Shown one piece after another: positions 27,839-36,907 of a DNA stretch of 64,000 nt. Where the stretch lies: contig CAZRGM010000012.1 in NCBI GenBank assembly GCA_964599635.1, forward strand, positions 1 through 64,000, written 5' to 3'. Position 1 is the first letter of the stretch. Each line of letters starts with the position of its first letter. The notes below the pieces were generated by a model. That model had not been told where the DNA came from. It made no database searches and worked only from the letters and a program-made list of their open reading frames with translations. The DNA comes from WJMT01 sp964599635 (lineage in GTDB: Bacteria; Acidobacteriota; Aminicenantia; Aminicenantales; Aminicenantaceae). The position numbers and the translations under genes were made by a program.

Positions 27839-28657
27839 ATGAAATCAAAAACGATTCTTAAGATTTTATCTGTTTGGGCCATTATTTTTTCTTTGAGTCT
27901 ATTAAGCTTTGCTGAGTCTGAAAATTCAGGCCAGAGGACTTATACATCTCAATGGACTCCAAAGAGAAATATAGCCAGCATTGATATTGGGGGCTTGTTT
28001 TCGCTCATTCGGGTTGGATATGACTATGAATATATGGAAAAAATTTACAGTGAGAATATGATCCTCAGTGATTCTGTCAGAAATTCTGAGGCTGTTGGTT
28101 TCAGCTTTGGCGCAGGTTTCTATGTTATGCAAAATCTGGAGATAGGGGCGAGTCTCAACCTATTTTCAAAATCATTGAGCGGAACCTATGGATTCAGTTT
28201 GCCTAATGTTTATTTATGGGAGGATATTGCATCTGGTGGGGCGTCAGCTAATCCAATTTTTAAGGAGACGGTGTTTCATTTTATGGTCAATTTTCACCCC
28301 ATCACTTCTGGAAGTGTGCAGCCGTTTATTGGAGCTGGAGTGAGCTACATTTCAGGAAAAATGGATTTGCTTAATGACATCATCTATGAAGAAACTTTTT
28401 TCATGGATTGGACTCATGAAATAGAGATCACAGAAGTCGAATTTGTGAGAACAGATGTGAACAAATTTGGATTCAATTTTTCTGGAGGGATGGATTTTTA
28501 TGTCGCTAATAGAGTCGCTTTTTATGCCTCTGGAAGATATATATTAGCGAAAAAGCAAGTGGAACACCCCTTGACTTCCCAATGGGCCGAGGGAGAGACA
28601 TTAGGGCTGGATTTAGGGGGGCTGTCAGCCAATTTAGGAATTAGGATTTTCTTTTAA
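27839..28657 (+). CDS. Outer-membrane beta-barrel protein
   Basis: 272 aa with signal peptide (about 6-26) and repeated amphipathic strands (FSFGAGFYVMQNLEIGASLN, VQPFIGAGVSYISG, FNFSGGMDFYVANRVAFYAS), ending in the strand LSANLGIRIFF with a terminal Phe, the usual signal for the barrel-assembly machinery. Resembles the OmpA-like/porin-type barrels. Follows the membrane protein by 19 bp with AAGGAG. Confidence 0.78.
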   Translation: MKSKTILKILSVWAIIFSLSLLSFAESENSGQRTYTSQWTPKRNIASIDIGGLFSLIRVGYDYEYMEKIYSENMILSDSVRNSEAVGFSFGAGFYVMQNLEIGASLNLFSKSLSGTYGFSLPNVYLWEDIASGGASANPIFKETVFHFMVNFHPITSGSVQPFIGAGVSYISGKMDLLNDIIYEETFFMDWTHEIEITEVEFVRTDVNKFGFNFSGGMDFYVANRVAFYASGRYILAKKQVEHPLTSQWAEGETLGLDLGGLSANLGIRIFF

Positions 28658-28811
28658 AACTTCGGGTTATTCCTGGACTCAGAGAATGGACATAAAGATA
28701 ACTTTTTGTTTCTGTTAGTTCTGGCAATTCAAGCTATAATTCTTATTCATTTTTCAACTTGAATGCTGAAGAATATTTCTTTACTTCATTTTGATCAAGG
28801 AGGCTGGGAAA

Positions 28812-28889
28812 ATGAATCTAAAGGGAACCTTTTATTCTAAGTTTTCGTTCTCATTAAAGAAGAATGAGTCTATAAAGAGGCCGAAATGA
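28812..28889 (+). CDS. Possible 25-aa leader peptide coupled to the DUF4097 gene
   Basis: An AAGGAGG at 28797-28803 stands eight bases before an ATG that opens a 25-codon frame (MNLKGTFYSKF, then SLKKNESIKRPK). Its TGA overlaps the ATG of the next gene as ATGA, a classic coupling arrangement. The peptide is basic and has no recognisable domain. It may be a translated leader that delivers ribosomes to the downstream start, whose own Shine-Dalgarno (AGAGG) is weaker. Confidence 0.4.
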   Translation: MNLKGTFYSKFSFSLKKNESIKRPK

Positions 28890-29719
28890 AAAAACTGGTG
28901 ATATTTATTTTGTTTATTGTGATCCTGATGTTATTTATAGGATCTGCAGCAGCAAAGGAGATCAATAAAGATTTTCATGAAACCTTCCATGTTAAAAAGG
29001 GAGATGTTCTCTATCTCACCCATGGAGATGGAGATGTGAACCTTATCCCATGGGACAAAGATCTGATTGACGTGGAAGTGCATTTTAGAGCTGATGTCCA
29101 AAGAGTCGGGATTGGTCATGAATATCATTTTGATGTTGAATTCAACCAAAGAGGGAATTCTATATATGTCACGGAAAAGGAGAGTTTAGGATTTACCATA
29201 GGGTTCAGTTCTTTTAAAACATATGAGTACATTTATGAAATTAAAGCACCGAATTATATCCGGTTGGATTTTAATGGGGATGATGGAGATGTGAATATTG
29301 AGGGATGGAGAAATGAAATCGAATGCCGTCTGGATATGGAAGACGGAGATGCTCGGGTCCAGAATTCTGTAGGATCTTTTGATGTCACTTCAGATGATGG
29401 TGATGTGGTTTTTGATCAGACACAGGCTGAGAAACTGTATGTAAGGGTGAATGACGGGAATCTTGATTTGGATCTTTTAAGTTCCGAAAACATAGATGCA
29501 GACATAAAAACAGATGATGGTCCGGTGAGATTGAATTTAGAGAAAGGTTTTTCAACCTCCTTTTATACCTACTCTGAGGATGGCCGTATTCGTGTAGAGC
29601 TTGAAAATATTGAGAATTTTGAAGATGAACGTCATTCTAAATCTGGTGCCATAAACGGCGGCCGAGGAAGAATACGCATCCGGACTTCTGATGGGAATAT
29701 CACTCTAGGGGAGAAGTGA
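28886..29719 (+). CDS. Exported DUF4097 beta-repeat protein
   Basis: 277 aa. Signal peptide (about 3-23), then successive beta units with the DUF4097 signature GDDGDVNIEG, SDDGDVVF, NDGNLDLDL, TDDGPVRL, SEDGRIRVEL and TSDGNITL. This builds a right-handed beta structure of unknown function, often encoded near stress or anti-sigma regulators, none of which is present here. Likely translated with the small upstream frame. Confidence 0.85.
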   Translation: MKKLVIFILFIVILMLFIGSAAAKEINKDFHETFHVKKGDVLYLTHGDGDVNLIPWDKDLIDVEVHFRADVQRVGIGHEYHFDVEFNQRGNSIYVTEKESLGFTIGFSSFKTYEYIYEIKAPNYIRLDFNGDDGDVNIEGWRNEIECRLDMEDGDARVQNSVGSFDVTSDDGDVVFDQTQAEKLYVRVNDGNLDLDLLSSENIDADIKTDDGPVRLNLEKGFSTSFYTYSEDGRIRVELENIENFEDERHSKSGAINGGRGRIRIRTSDGNITLGEK

Positions 29720-29755
29720 GTTTTCTGTTTTAGGTTAGTTTTTTCAATGCCTATT

Positions 29756-30808
29756 CTATTGGATGTAATATCCGATAGAGAAAAAGCTGACCCAATGCCG
29801 GAGCGAGAAAGGGGCTGTAGTTCCCATACCTGTTTTTTTAAGAGGGAGAACACCTTCGCTGTAGGTATCAGAGAAGCGGAAGAGTTGTCCGTTGATTTTT
29901 TTCCCCATAATAAGAGCCATAATTTTTTCTATTGTCAGGAGCCCAAAGGGAATAGAATATTTTCCGCACCAGTAGGTATTCCGATAATCGAGATAGGTTT
30001 CACCCCAAAGTTCTTTTGTTAATCCTTTGATTTTACTGCTGTTCATGATACCTGTAAGATAAGTTTGAATGAGGTGGTGATCGAGCTTTAAGGCGTTTTC
30101 CCATGCTTCTTCTCCTTCTCCGAAAGGCGAATTATTAAAATCTTTTCCATAATGGTTGCCGTCGGAAGAGATGAGAAAGAAAATATCCTTTCCAGCTAAA
30201 AGATGTTTTTTATTCATATAATCCGCGATGACTTTAGAAAGTTTTTTTGAAACTTCCTCCATGCGCGCAAAAGGCATGGGTGTGACCATGATGGGAGTTA
30301 TTTTGACTTCCGGGTTAAAATACTGGAGGAAAGGCAGGAGGGCTTCGATGGAGTGCTCGATCTCATGAGCTCTGTTATTGGTGATAAAGGCTGTCTGGTC
30401 AAGCCGCTGTTTGATATATTCCCTAAGTTTAGAGACAGAAATAGACTTTTCTATACCGGGCCAATATTGGAATTCGTCCAGGATAAGGATGTTCTGGAGG
30501 CCGCTGATTTCATTCCGAACGGTACCGTGAGTGACGCCAAAGATGACCACTTCTCTAGCTTTCAAAATCTTGAAGAGCGGATAATAAATCCTTCCAGCAT
30601 AAAGATAATCGTCGTGAGGAGAGATAGCCGCTACAAGGCCTTTGGATTTAAAGCTTTCTTTTTCCTGACTCTCAAGATAATTTACCAGCCTCTGCAGGCT
30701 CACCGGATTCCAGCAGAAGCCTACGTCATCCCGGATGGGCCGCTTTTCCTGAGCAACCAAGGGTATAAGGCATAGTGCAACGATTAAAAGCCTGATAAAT
30801 TTTTTCAT
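29756..30808 (-). CDS. Exported MEMO1 / AmmeMemoRadiSam protein B-like
   Basis: 350 aa from ATG 30808 (preceded by GAGAGGAAAA; an ATG at 30826 is less likely). MEMO fold motifs: SPHDDYLYAG (His65; most members have PHAGY), GVTHGT (His94), AHEIEHSIEALLPFLQ (His152) and SSDGNHYG (His219). The first 20 residues form a signal peptide, which is unusual since typical MEMO proteins are cytosolic. No radical SAM or AMMECR1 partner is nearby. Function unknown; extradiol-dioxygenase-like metal chemistry is possible. Confidence 0.85.
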   Translation of the reverse strand: MKKFIRLLIVALCLIPLVAQEKRPIRDDVGFCWNPVSLQRLVNYLESQEKESFKSKGLVAAISPHDDYLYAGRIYYPLFKILKAREVVIFGVTHGTVRNEISGLQNILILDEFQYWPGIEKSISVSKLREYIKQRLDQTAFITNNRAHEIEHSIEALLPFLQYFNPEVKITPIMVTPMPFARMEEVSKKLSKVIADYMNKKHLLAGKDIFFLISSDGNHYGKDFNNSPFGEGEEAWENALKLDHHLIQTYLTGIMNSSKIKGLTKELWGETYLDYRNTYWCGKYSIPFGLLTIEKIMALIMGKKINGQLFRFSDTYSEGVLPLKKTGMGTTAPFSLRHWVSFFSIGYYIQ

Positions 30809-30910
30809 AATTTTCCTCTCTTTCATGAAAGTTGCAAAATTTTAGCTTCTCAGCAACTCACCATTTATCTTACATATAAAAATTGATTACCATCAGGATA
30901 TTCACAGAGA

Positions 30911-31537
30911 TTAGAACGTATAAATCATCCCCGCTGAGAGAGAAAAAGCTGATTGAGGATCATCCTGATCCATGTACTGATACCGAGTGTTTATGAGAAT
31001 ACCTAATGCCGGTTTGAAATACATTTTCAAACCGGCTCCCACAAAAGCGGTTAAAGGATAATTTTTTTCAGGAGGCTCGATCTCTGTTTCGTATCCGTAT
31101 TCCGAGACATAGGTTCTCATTTCTGTGTTTAAAGCACGGCTTATCCCAATCCCGGTGTCAAAAAAAAGGGAAAATTTATTGTTTCTTAGGAGATGAAACC
31201 CGAGCAATAAAAATCCAGAAGCATATTCATAGGTATTGATTCTGACTGTGTCGTTGTCAGATGGGTCAGTCAAAGTGGTGTTCCCAGCTAAATTGTAATG
31301 GGCTTCAATTCCCAAAAATAAAGGATCTAGATTTGTGGTTAACCCTATTCCAAATCCTATAGTGCTGAAAGAGGAGGCTAGTGGAAAATCATTTTTTCCT
31401 TCTTGGTAATCTTCTTTGGAGCCGGTTTCTCCAATAAAGCTTCCTTTTCCAAAAAGATAAAAGTCTGTACTGCTGAAGCTCATTCCTGCTGATAAAAATA
31501 GTAAAAAGAATCCACTGATTATTTTAGAGAATTTCAT
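30911..31537 (-). CDS. Small outer-membrane beta-barrel protein
   Basis: 208 aa with signal peptide (about 5-22) and eight or so amphipathic strands (SSFSTIGFGIGLTTN, FLLLGFHLLRNN, LTAFVGAGLKMYF, SLSAGMIYTF), ending in the C-terminal Phe expected of barrels. Begins 14 bp after the stop of the papain-like protease gene, so the two probably form an operon; the barrel could be a partner or substrate of surface-exposed steps, which is inference. Confidence 0.75.
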   Translation of the reverse strand: MKFSKIISGFFLLFLSAGMSFSSTDFYLFGKGSFIGETGSKEDYQEGKNDFPLASSFSTIGFGIGLTTNLDPLFLGIEAHYNLAGNTTLTDPSDNDTVRINTYEYASGFLLLGFHLLRNNKFSLFFDTGIGISRALNTEMRTYVSEYGYETEIEPPEKNYPLTAFVGAGLKMYFKPALGILINTRYQYMDQDDPQSAFSLSAGMIYTF

Positions 31538-31551
31538 TGAGAATTTCCGTT

Positions 31552-32889
31552 TTAAAATCTTCCCTTTCCTTTTTTAACGTTTATCACAATGATATGGGCC
31601 GTTGTGAAGCTTTCTAATATCCCATCTGTTACATTGAAACGTACTTGATACTCACCGGATTGAGTATAAGAGGGCGTCCATGAGAATAGTCTTGAAGATG
31701 AATTGAAATGGGCTCCGCTGGGAAGATTTGAACAGGTATAAGTCAGAGCGTCTCCATCAGGATCACTTGCTGTGACAGAGAAAGAGAGCTCTTGCCCTTC
31801 TTTGGCTCTTTTTTCTGGGATATCATTGATTTCGGGAGGATGATTAGCTATGACAACATTCCATGCCTTTAGGATCCATGTTCCGCCTTCACACTGACCC
31901 ATTCTGATTTTAAAATAACCGCTTTCACCCCAGTTCTTTCCCCAGGAGTTCTTGCATATCCAGTATTCTTGACTTTCATTATAACCAATCAGAACCACTG
32001 CATGGCTTCCCTCGTAAGAGGCCCCAATCGTTTTTTCATAAACGCCTGAATTGTAATAATAAAAATCATTATAAACTTCCATAAAAAAAACCAGAGGCCC
32101 GCTTTGGAGAGAACTCTTTATGGCATATTTATCTACATTAGAAGTCGTGACCCAACCCCAATTTTTAATTTTAGCTAATTTTTTATTCCAGTTGCTGCAG
32201 AGATGACAGGGGATATCCTCTGCTTGATAAGGGAAGCAGTCTTCAGTCACCACTCCGTTGGTTTCCATATAATCAAAAGATTTCCAGGAATTTCCCCCAC
32301 TGCAGTTTCCTGCGTAAGAACAGGAGATAAGATCTTGTTCAGAGAGATCTGGATAACTGAGAGCTGAAGAATAGTCTCTATTAAGAAAATTTCCTCTTTT
32401 CATAAAAAGCTCTGGTAATTTTATAGAATGATCTGATGAAAGAGCGGCAGGAGAATAGAGATTGCGTTCAGTATTATACCTTGCCTCTACAGCACCGCAG
32501 GCTGCAAAGGCCCAACAGCTTCCGCAGTCACCCTGATTTTTAATGGATGTTAAATAATTTCTGTCGTTTTGGTTTCTCCAGTCTATCTGGTTAGGAAGAG
32601 ATAGCTTTTCTTTTATTTCAATAATTTTTTCAGGATCTGCATAGATCGGCCTAAAACCACCCAGACGATGCATCCTTTCTTCAGGACTCAGGTAAATAAA
32701 TGATGTTCTCCCTGCTTTCCAATTGAGGCCCTGGAGGAGTATCTGTTGATTGATTCTATTTATTTCGTCTTGATAAGGATCTTTTTTTAATTGAAAGCTG
32801 GATAAAGTGAAGGAAAGTCCAGCTAGGAGCAGAGCAAAAATAAATAATTTTGTTTTTTTTAAATGATGGATTTTATTCAATGTGACCAA
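31552..32889 (-). CDS. Exported papain-like (C1A) cysteine protease with Ig/cadherin-like C-terminal domain
   Basis: 445 aa. Signal peptide (about 12-30), short prodomain, mature C1A domain with catalytic Cys125 (GDCGSCWAF), His296 (GSHAVVLIGYN) and Asn314 (CKNSWGKNWGESGYF). Residues about 350-440 form a putative-Ig/cadherin-like module (PPEIND, SVTASDPDGDALTY, FSWTPSYTQSGEYQV). The start is either TTG at 32889 or TTG at 32880; GGGAAC upstream suits the latter slightly better. Bacterial C1A proteases are uncommon but known. Confidence 0.88.
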   Translation of the reverse strand: MVTLNKIHHLKKTKLFIFALLLAGLSFTLSSFQLKKDPYQDEINRINQQILLQGLNWKAGRTSFIYLSPEERMHRLGGFRPIYADPEKIIEIKEKLSLPNQIDWRNQNDRNYLTSIKNQGDCGSCWAFAACGAVEARYNTERNLYSPAALSSDHSIKLPELFMKRGNFLNRDYSSALSYPDLSEQDLISCSYAGNCSGGNSWKSFDYMETNGVVTEDCFPYQAEDIPCHLCSNWNKKLAKIKNWGWVTTSNVDKYAIKSSLQSGPLVFFMEVYNDFYYYNSGVYEKTIGASYEGSHAVVLIGYNESQEYWICKNSWGKNWGESGYFKIRMGQCEGGTWILKAWNVVIANHPPEINDIPEKRAKEGQELSFSVTASDPDGDALTYTCSNLPSGAHFNSSSRLFSWTPSYTQSGEYQVRFNVTDGILESFTTAHIIVINVKKGKGRF

Positions 32890-33027
32890 GTTCCCATTCT
32901 CTAAGTCATTTCATGCCTCTATCATACACGTCAAAAACAATTTCAGTCAATTAATAATCCAGTGCACTGTGAGGATACTGTTTTTCTATTCCGGGAGAAG
33001 ATGCTTAAAATAAGAAAGCTGTTTTCT

Positions 33028-33056
33028 TTGATTTTCGTTTTCTTGTATGATATAAA
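33028..33056 (+). promoter_or_regulatory. Sigma-70-like promoter before the carA remnant and DUF255 gene
   Basis: TTGATT (33028-33033), a 17-base spacer and TATAAA (33051-33056). It lies 21 bases before the ATG of the carA-like remnant and probably drives the DUF255 gene downstream. Confidence 0.45.
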
Positions 33057-33077
33057 CTCTCTAAAATTTTAGATTTA

Positions 33078-33197
33078 ATGAATAAAGGTTACCTGCGTTT
33101 AGAAGAGGGCACAGAATTTGAGGGAATTTCTTTTGGAGCACCTGTTTTTACAATCAAGTTTAATAATCTGAAAGTCAAATCCTGGGATGAATACTGA
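33078..33197 (+). pseudogene. carA: 5' remnant of carA (carbamoyl-phosphate synthase small subunit)
   Basis: A 39-codon frame starts MNKGYLRLEEGTEFEGISFG, which matches the conserved N-terminus of CarA (KGYLxLEDGTxFEGxSFGA). After GAP the sequence no longer resembles CarA, and a TGA follows at 33195-33197. No other carA or carB sequence is present. I infer a truncated remnant that kept its promoter; a short functional leader frame is a less likely alternative. Confidence 0.55.
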
Positions 33198-33199
33198 TT

Positions 33200-33245
33200 G
33201 GGTGTGAATAAAAGGATGCGAGAAAAACTTCACCCTTTTTATTTA
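33200..33245 (+). terminator. Possible terminator between the carA remnant and DUF255 gene
   Basis: GGG-TGAA (with a TG bulge, from 33200) can pair with TTCACCC (33229-33235), followed by T5 and TATTT. If real it would attenuate transcription into the DUF255 gene. Confidence 0.3.
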
Positions 33246-33291
33246 ACTGAATGTAATCGAGATGATTGGATTCAAGGTTAAGGAGAAAATC

Positions 33292-35415
33292 ATGGCCCAA
33301 AAAAAGAAAGATGCTCTCAAGACTTTCAATCGGCTGAAATTTGAAAAGAGTCCCTATTTGCTGCAGCATGCTGAAAATCCAGTGGATTGGTACCCCTGGG
33401 GAAAAGAGGCATTTGAAAAGGCCCGTAAGGAAAACAAACTTATTTTTCTTTCCATTGGATATTCAACATGCCATTGGTGTCATGTGATGGCACATGAATC
33501 TTTTGAGGATCCTCTTGTTGCCAAATTATTGAATGATGAATTTGTTTCTATTAAAGTAGACCGTGAAGAACGGCCTGATATAGACAAAATTTATATGACA
33601 GTCTGTCAGATGCTTACCGGAATCGGAGGCTGGCCTCTGAATTTAATCATGACACCTGATAAAAAACCCTTCTTTGCTACCACCTATATCCCAAAAGAAA
33701 GTCGATTTGGAAGAACCGGTATCGTTGACCTAATCATTCAGATTAGAAATATATGGCTGTCAAGAAAAAACGAGGTATTAAAGTCAGCAGATCAAATCAT
33801 TTCTTCTCTCAAACAAACATCTAAAGATTCATCAGCGGAGGATTTGAATGAATATGTCCTGAAAAGCGCCTATGAACAGCTGGCTACCCGTTTCGATAAA
33901 GACAATGGTGGTTTTGGCGGGGCCCCTAAGTTTCCATCCCCGCACAATCTTTCATTTCTTCTTCGCTATTGGAAACGAAGTGGAGATAGGCATGCATGGG
34001 ACATGGTGAAAAAAACTCTTTTGGCCATGCGCCAGGGAGGAATTTACGATCATATCGGATACGGTTTTCACCGTTATTCCACAGATAGTCAATGGGTTTT
34101 ACCTCATTTTGAAAAGATGCTCTACGACCAAGCAATGATAGCCATGGCTTATATTGAAGCTTATCAGGCAACTGGGGAAAAAGACTATGAAAAAATAGCT
34201 CGAGAGATTTTCACCTATGTCCTTAGAGATTTGGCTGATAAAGAAGGAGCCTTTTACTCTGCTGAAGATGCGGATACTGAGGGGGAGGAAGGAAAGTTTT
34301 ATCTCTGGAATGAGGATGAAATAAAACAAGTCCTTAACCCGGAAGAATTTGAGTTAATCACCAACGTATTTTATCTTGAGAAGGACGGAAACTTTAGAGA
34401 TGAAGCAACCGGAACGAAGACCGGTCAAAACATTCTTTATTTAAAGAAATCGTGGTCTGAGACCGCTTCTGATTTGAGCATTTCAGTCAGTGCACTGCAT
34501 CATAGTCTAAAACCAGTACTTAAGAAGCTTTTTATGGAGCGAGAGAAGCGCATCCATCCTCATAAAGATGACAAGATTTTAGCTGACTGGAATGGTCTCA
34601 TGATCGCAGCTCTTGCAAGAGGGGCACAGGCCTTTGATGAACCCATCTATGCGGAGGCAGCCCAAAAAGCTGCTCAATTTATTCTGGAAAAAATGAGGCG
34701 GGAGGATGGCCGTCTCTATCATCGCTACCGGGATAATCAAGCCTCTATATTGGCTAATCTAGATGATTATGCCTTTTTTATTTGGGGATTACTGGATCTT
34801 TATGAGACGACCTATGATGTCTATTTTCTGCAGACAGCCGCCAAACTGAACAATGAATTAATCGATCACTTTTGGGATAGTCAAGAGGGTGGATTCTTTT
34901 TCACTCCTGATGACGGAGAGACTCTCATCACCCGCTCAAAGGATATTTATGATGGGGCTGTTCCTTCTGGGAATTCTGTTTCAGTGCTGAACCTCCTCCG
35001 TTTAGGAAGAATAACGGCCCATTCAGACTTTGAAAGGAAAGCAGCTCAAATCGGGCGAGCCTTTTTCAGTACGGTTAAACAATTTCCAGCAGCACACACC
35101 CAACTTATGACCGCTCTGGATTTTGCAGTGGGTCCTTACTATGAAATTGTTATAGTGGGAAGAACTCAGGGGAAAGGCATAGATAAAATGTTAAAAGCTC
35201 TTCGTTCAGTTTTTGTTCCGAACAAAGTTGTTCTTGTTCGATCCCTGGATAAGGATTCTTCCGACTTATTAAAAATGGCAGAATTTACTAAACACTTTTC
35301 AATGATCGATGATAAGACAACGGCTTATGTTTGCACCAATGCCAAGTGCAATATTCCCACCACGGATCCTGGTAAGATGCTTGATTTGCTCAAAGTAGAG
35401 ATGTTACCAAAGTAG
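33292..35415 (+). CDS. DUF255 / YyaL-type thioredoxin-domain protein
   Basis: 707-aa cytosolic protein of the YyaL/SPATA20 family: N-terminal thioredoxin-like domain with CHWC (Cys60, Cys63) in GYSTCHWCHVMAHESF, followed by an (alpha/alpha)6-barrel-like region (GGIYDHIGYGFHRYS, HFEKMLYDQA, SAEDADTEGEEGKFYLW, ILADWNGLMIAALA). Biochemical role unresolved in the family. Start at ATG 33292 with AAGGAGAAAATC upstream; an ATG 30 bases earlier is less likely. Full length. Confidence 0.92.
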   Translation: MAQKKKDALKTFNRLKFEKSPYLLQHAENPVDWYPWGKEAFEKARKENKLIFLSIGYSTCHWCHVMAHESFEDPLVAKLLNDEFVSIKVDREERPDIDKIYMTVCQMLTGIGGWPLNLIMTPDKKPFFATTYIPKESRFGRTGIVDLIIQIRNIWLSRKNEVLKSADQIISSLKQTSKDSSAEDLNEYVLKSAYEQLATRFDKDNGGFGGAPKFPSPHNLSFLLRYWKRSGDRHAWDMVKKTLLAMRQGGIYDHIGYGFHRYSTDSQWVLPHFEKMLYDQAMIAMAYIEAYQATGEKDYEKIAREIFTYVLRDLADKEGAFYSAEDADTEGEEGKFYLWNEDEIKQVLNPEEFELITNVFYLEKDGNFRDEATGTKTGQNILYLKKSWSETASDLSISVSALHHSLKPVLKKLFMEREKRIHPHKDDKILADWNGLMIAALARGAQAFDEPIYAEAAQKAAQFILEKMRREDGRLYHRYRDNQASILANLDDYAFFIWGLLDLYETTYDVYFLQTAAKLNNELIDHFWDSQEGGFFFTPDDGETLITRSKDIYDGAVPSGNSVSVLNLLRLGRITAHSDFERKAAQIGRAFFSTVKQFPAAHTQLMTALDFAVGPYYEIVIVGRTQGKGIDKMLKALRSVFVPNKVVLVRSLDKDSSDLLKMAEFTKHFSMIDDKTTAYVCTNAKCNIPTTDPGKMLDLLKVEMLPK

Positions 35416-35432
35416 ATGAGATGACAATGTCT

Positions 35433-36713
35433 TTAAAAATAAGTCACATTAAAGGTAATGTTCCCTCCGGGAAGAGGAATCAAATCTTGTCTTTTAAATT
35501 TTTTACCGTCCCATTGATATTTTCTTAACGCACCCTGATCATCAGCGGCGACATAGATCTCACAAACTCCATCTTTATCCATATCTAATACTAACGTTGC
35601 GTGTTCGAATCCACTTGAATCCCTGTCGATCAATTCCTTTTGCCATTCATTGTTGTTTTTTCTTAGAACCCATAGGCCAGATTTGAAAGCCGAAGCAATC
35701 AGATCCAGGTTTCCATCGCCATCAACATCCCCGAAATTGAGGAATCGGCAGTAAACATCTGGCAAGTCTGCAATGATACGGCCTGCATACACCCCATTCT
35801 CATAATGGTATTGTTTGATTTTTACGGTATCCACGATTTGTTGCTCCCCACCGACCTGTTTCATTTCTGCTTCGAGCACAGCGAATAAATCGGGATAGCC
35901 TGATTTATTGACATCAGCAACCAAGATTTCTTTGACGTGACGTTTTGGGAATTCCTCAATGATGTGTTGTTCAAATGACTTGCCATTGTAACGAAACATC
36001 TGTATGGCACCCGGTTGGGGTGTTCCATCGACTTTGTTGGGAGCGCTCGGAGTTGCAAAAAATTCCTTAACTCCGTCATTGTTCACATCTCCAATTTCTA
36101 TTTCATGAACAAAGGTTTGTGGGGATCGATTCAATTCCGTCACATCCCAGCTATCTCCCGTTTTTTGAAGAACAGCCACAACGCCCTGATCATGGGTGGC
36201 TATCACCAGATCGTCCTTACCATCACCTGTTACATCACCCATCTCAATGTCCCTCAGCCGATCATTTTCACCACCAAAAGAGGGTTTCCATAATGTTTTT
36301 CCCATCCACTTTCTTCCTTCCCGGGTCCATAGCTTTAAGACAGCTGCATTGGCCCCAATGGTCAGAAAATCTTCACCCCAGGGGATGGCTTTATGGAATA
36401 CATTGCTTTCTGTATCTTCCAGTGCCTCTGATTTCCATCCTTTTGATGTCAGATACACCATCAACAACTTTGCAGCTCCAGGAACAGGGTGGTCTTTCCC
36501 GTCTTCACCCCTAATTTGCTCAAATTGAGCCTGGCACAGCAATAATGTTGTTTGTTGATCATCAATCGGTGCATGTCCTTGGGAACAGGACCCGTGAAAG
36601 ATAAAGAGTAAAACAATTATGAATAAAACTGATCCTCTTAAAATGCTAAGTTGATAGATCCGTTGTTCCAAATGAATCGGTTTTATCATGTGAGCCTTTT
36701 CTATTTTTTTCAA
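35433..36713 (-). CDS. Lipoprotein with FG-GAP/VCBS repeats
   Basis: 426 aa. A hydrophobic segment (about 28-41) ends in a lipobox (HGSC). The rest is a beta-propeller of FG-GAP type with calcium-binding DxNxDG motifs: DVTGDGKDDLVIA, DVNNDGVKEFFATPS, DVDGDGNLDLIAS and DMDKDGVCEIYVA. Such propellers bind ligands or partners outside the cell. Starts with TTG directly preceded by AAAAAAGGAG at 7-base spacing. Convergent with the DUF255 gene, 17 bp apart. Confidence 0.83.
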   Translation of the reverse strand: MKKIEKAHMIKPIHLEQRIYQLSILRGSVLFIIVLLFIFHGSCSQGHAPIDDQQTTLLLCQAQFEQIRGEDGKDHPVPGAAKLLMVYLTSKGWKSEALEDTESNVFHKAIPWGEDFLTIGANAAVLKLWTREGRKWMGKTLWKPSFGGENDRLRDIEMGDVTGDGKDDLVIATHDQGVVAVLQKTGDSWDVTELNRSPQTFVHEIEIGDVNNDGVKEFFATPSAPNKVDGTPQPGAIQMFRYNGKSFEQHIIEEFPKRHVKEILVADVNKSGYPDLFAVLEAEMKQVGGEQQIVDTVKIKQYHYENGVYAGRIIADLPDVYCRFLNFGDVDGDGNLDLIASAFKSGLWVLRKNNNEWQKELIDRDSSGFEHATLVLDMDKDGVCEIYVAADDQGALRKYQWDGKKFKRQDLIPLPGGNITFNVTYF

Positions 36714-36907
36714 TGATTTTCTCCTTTTTTCTCTTTAGGAATTCATTATTTTTTTTATCCTATTATAACTGAAATGAATCATCAAAATATATTTTTCAAT
36801 CAAATAAGTCATCAACTCCAATACAATCACCTTCCTTTGCCAATATTTAAAAGCACAGACCCATATATCCACCGTTCACTGGTTTTGAATTTTTGAGCCT
36901 TTTTCTT

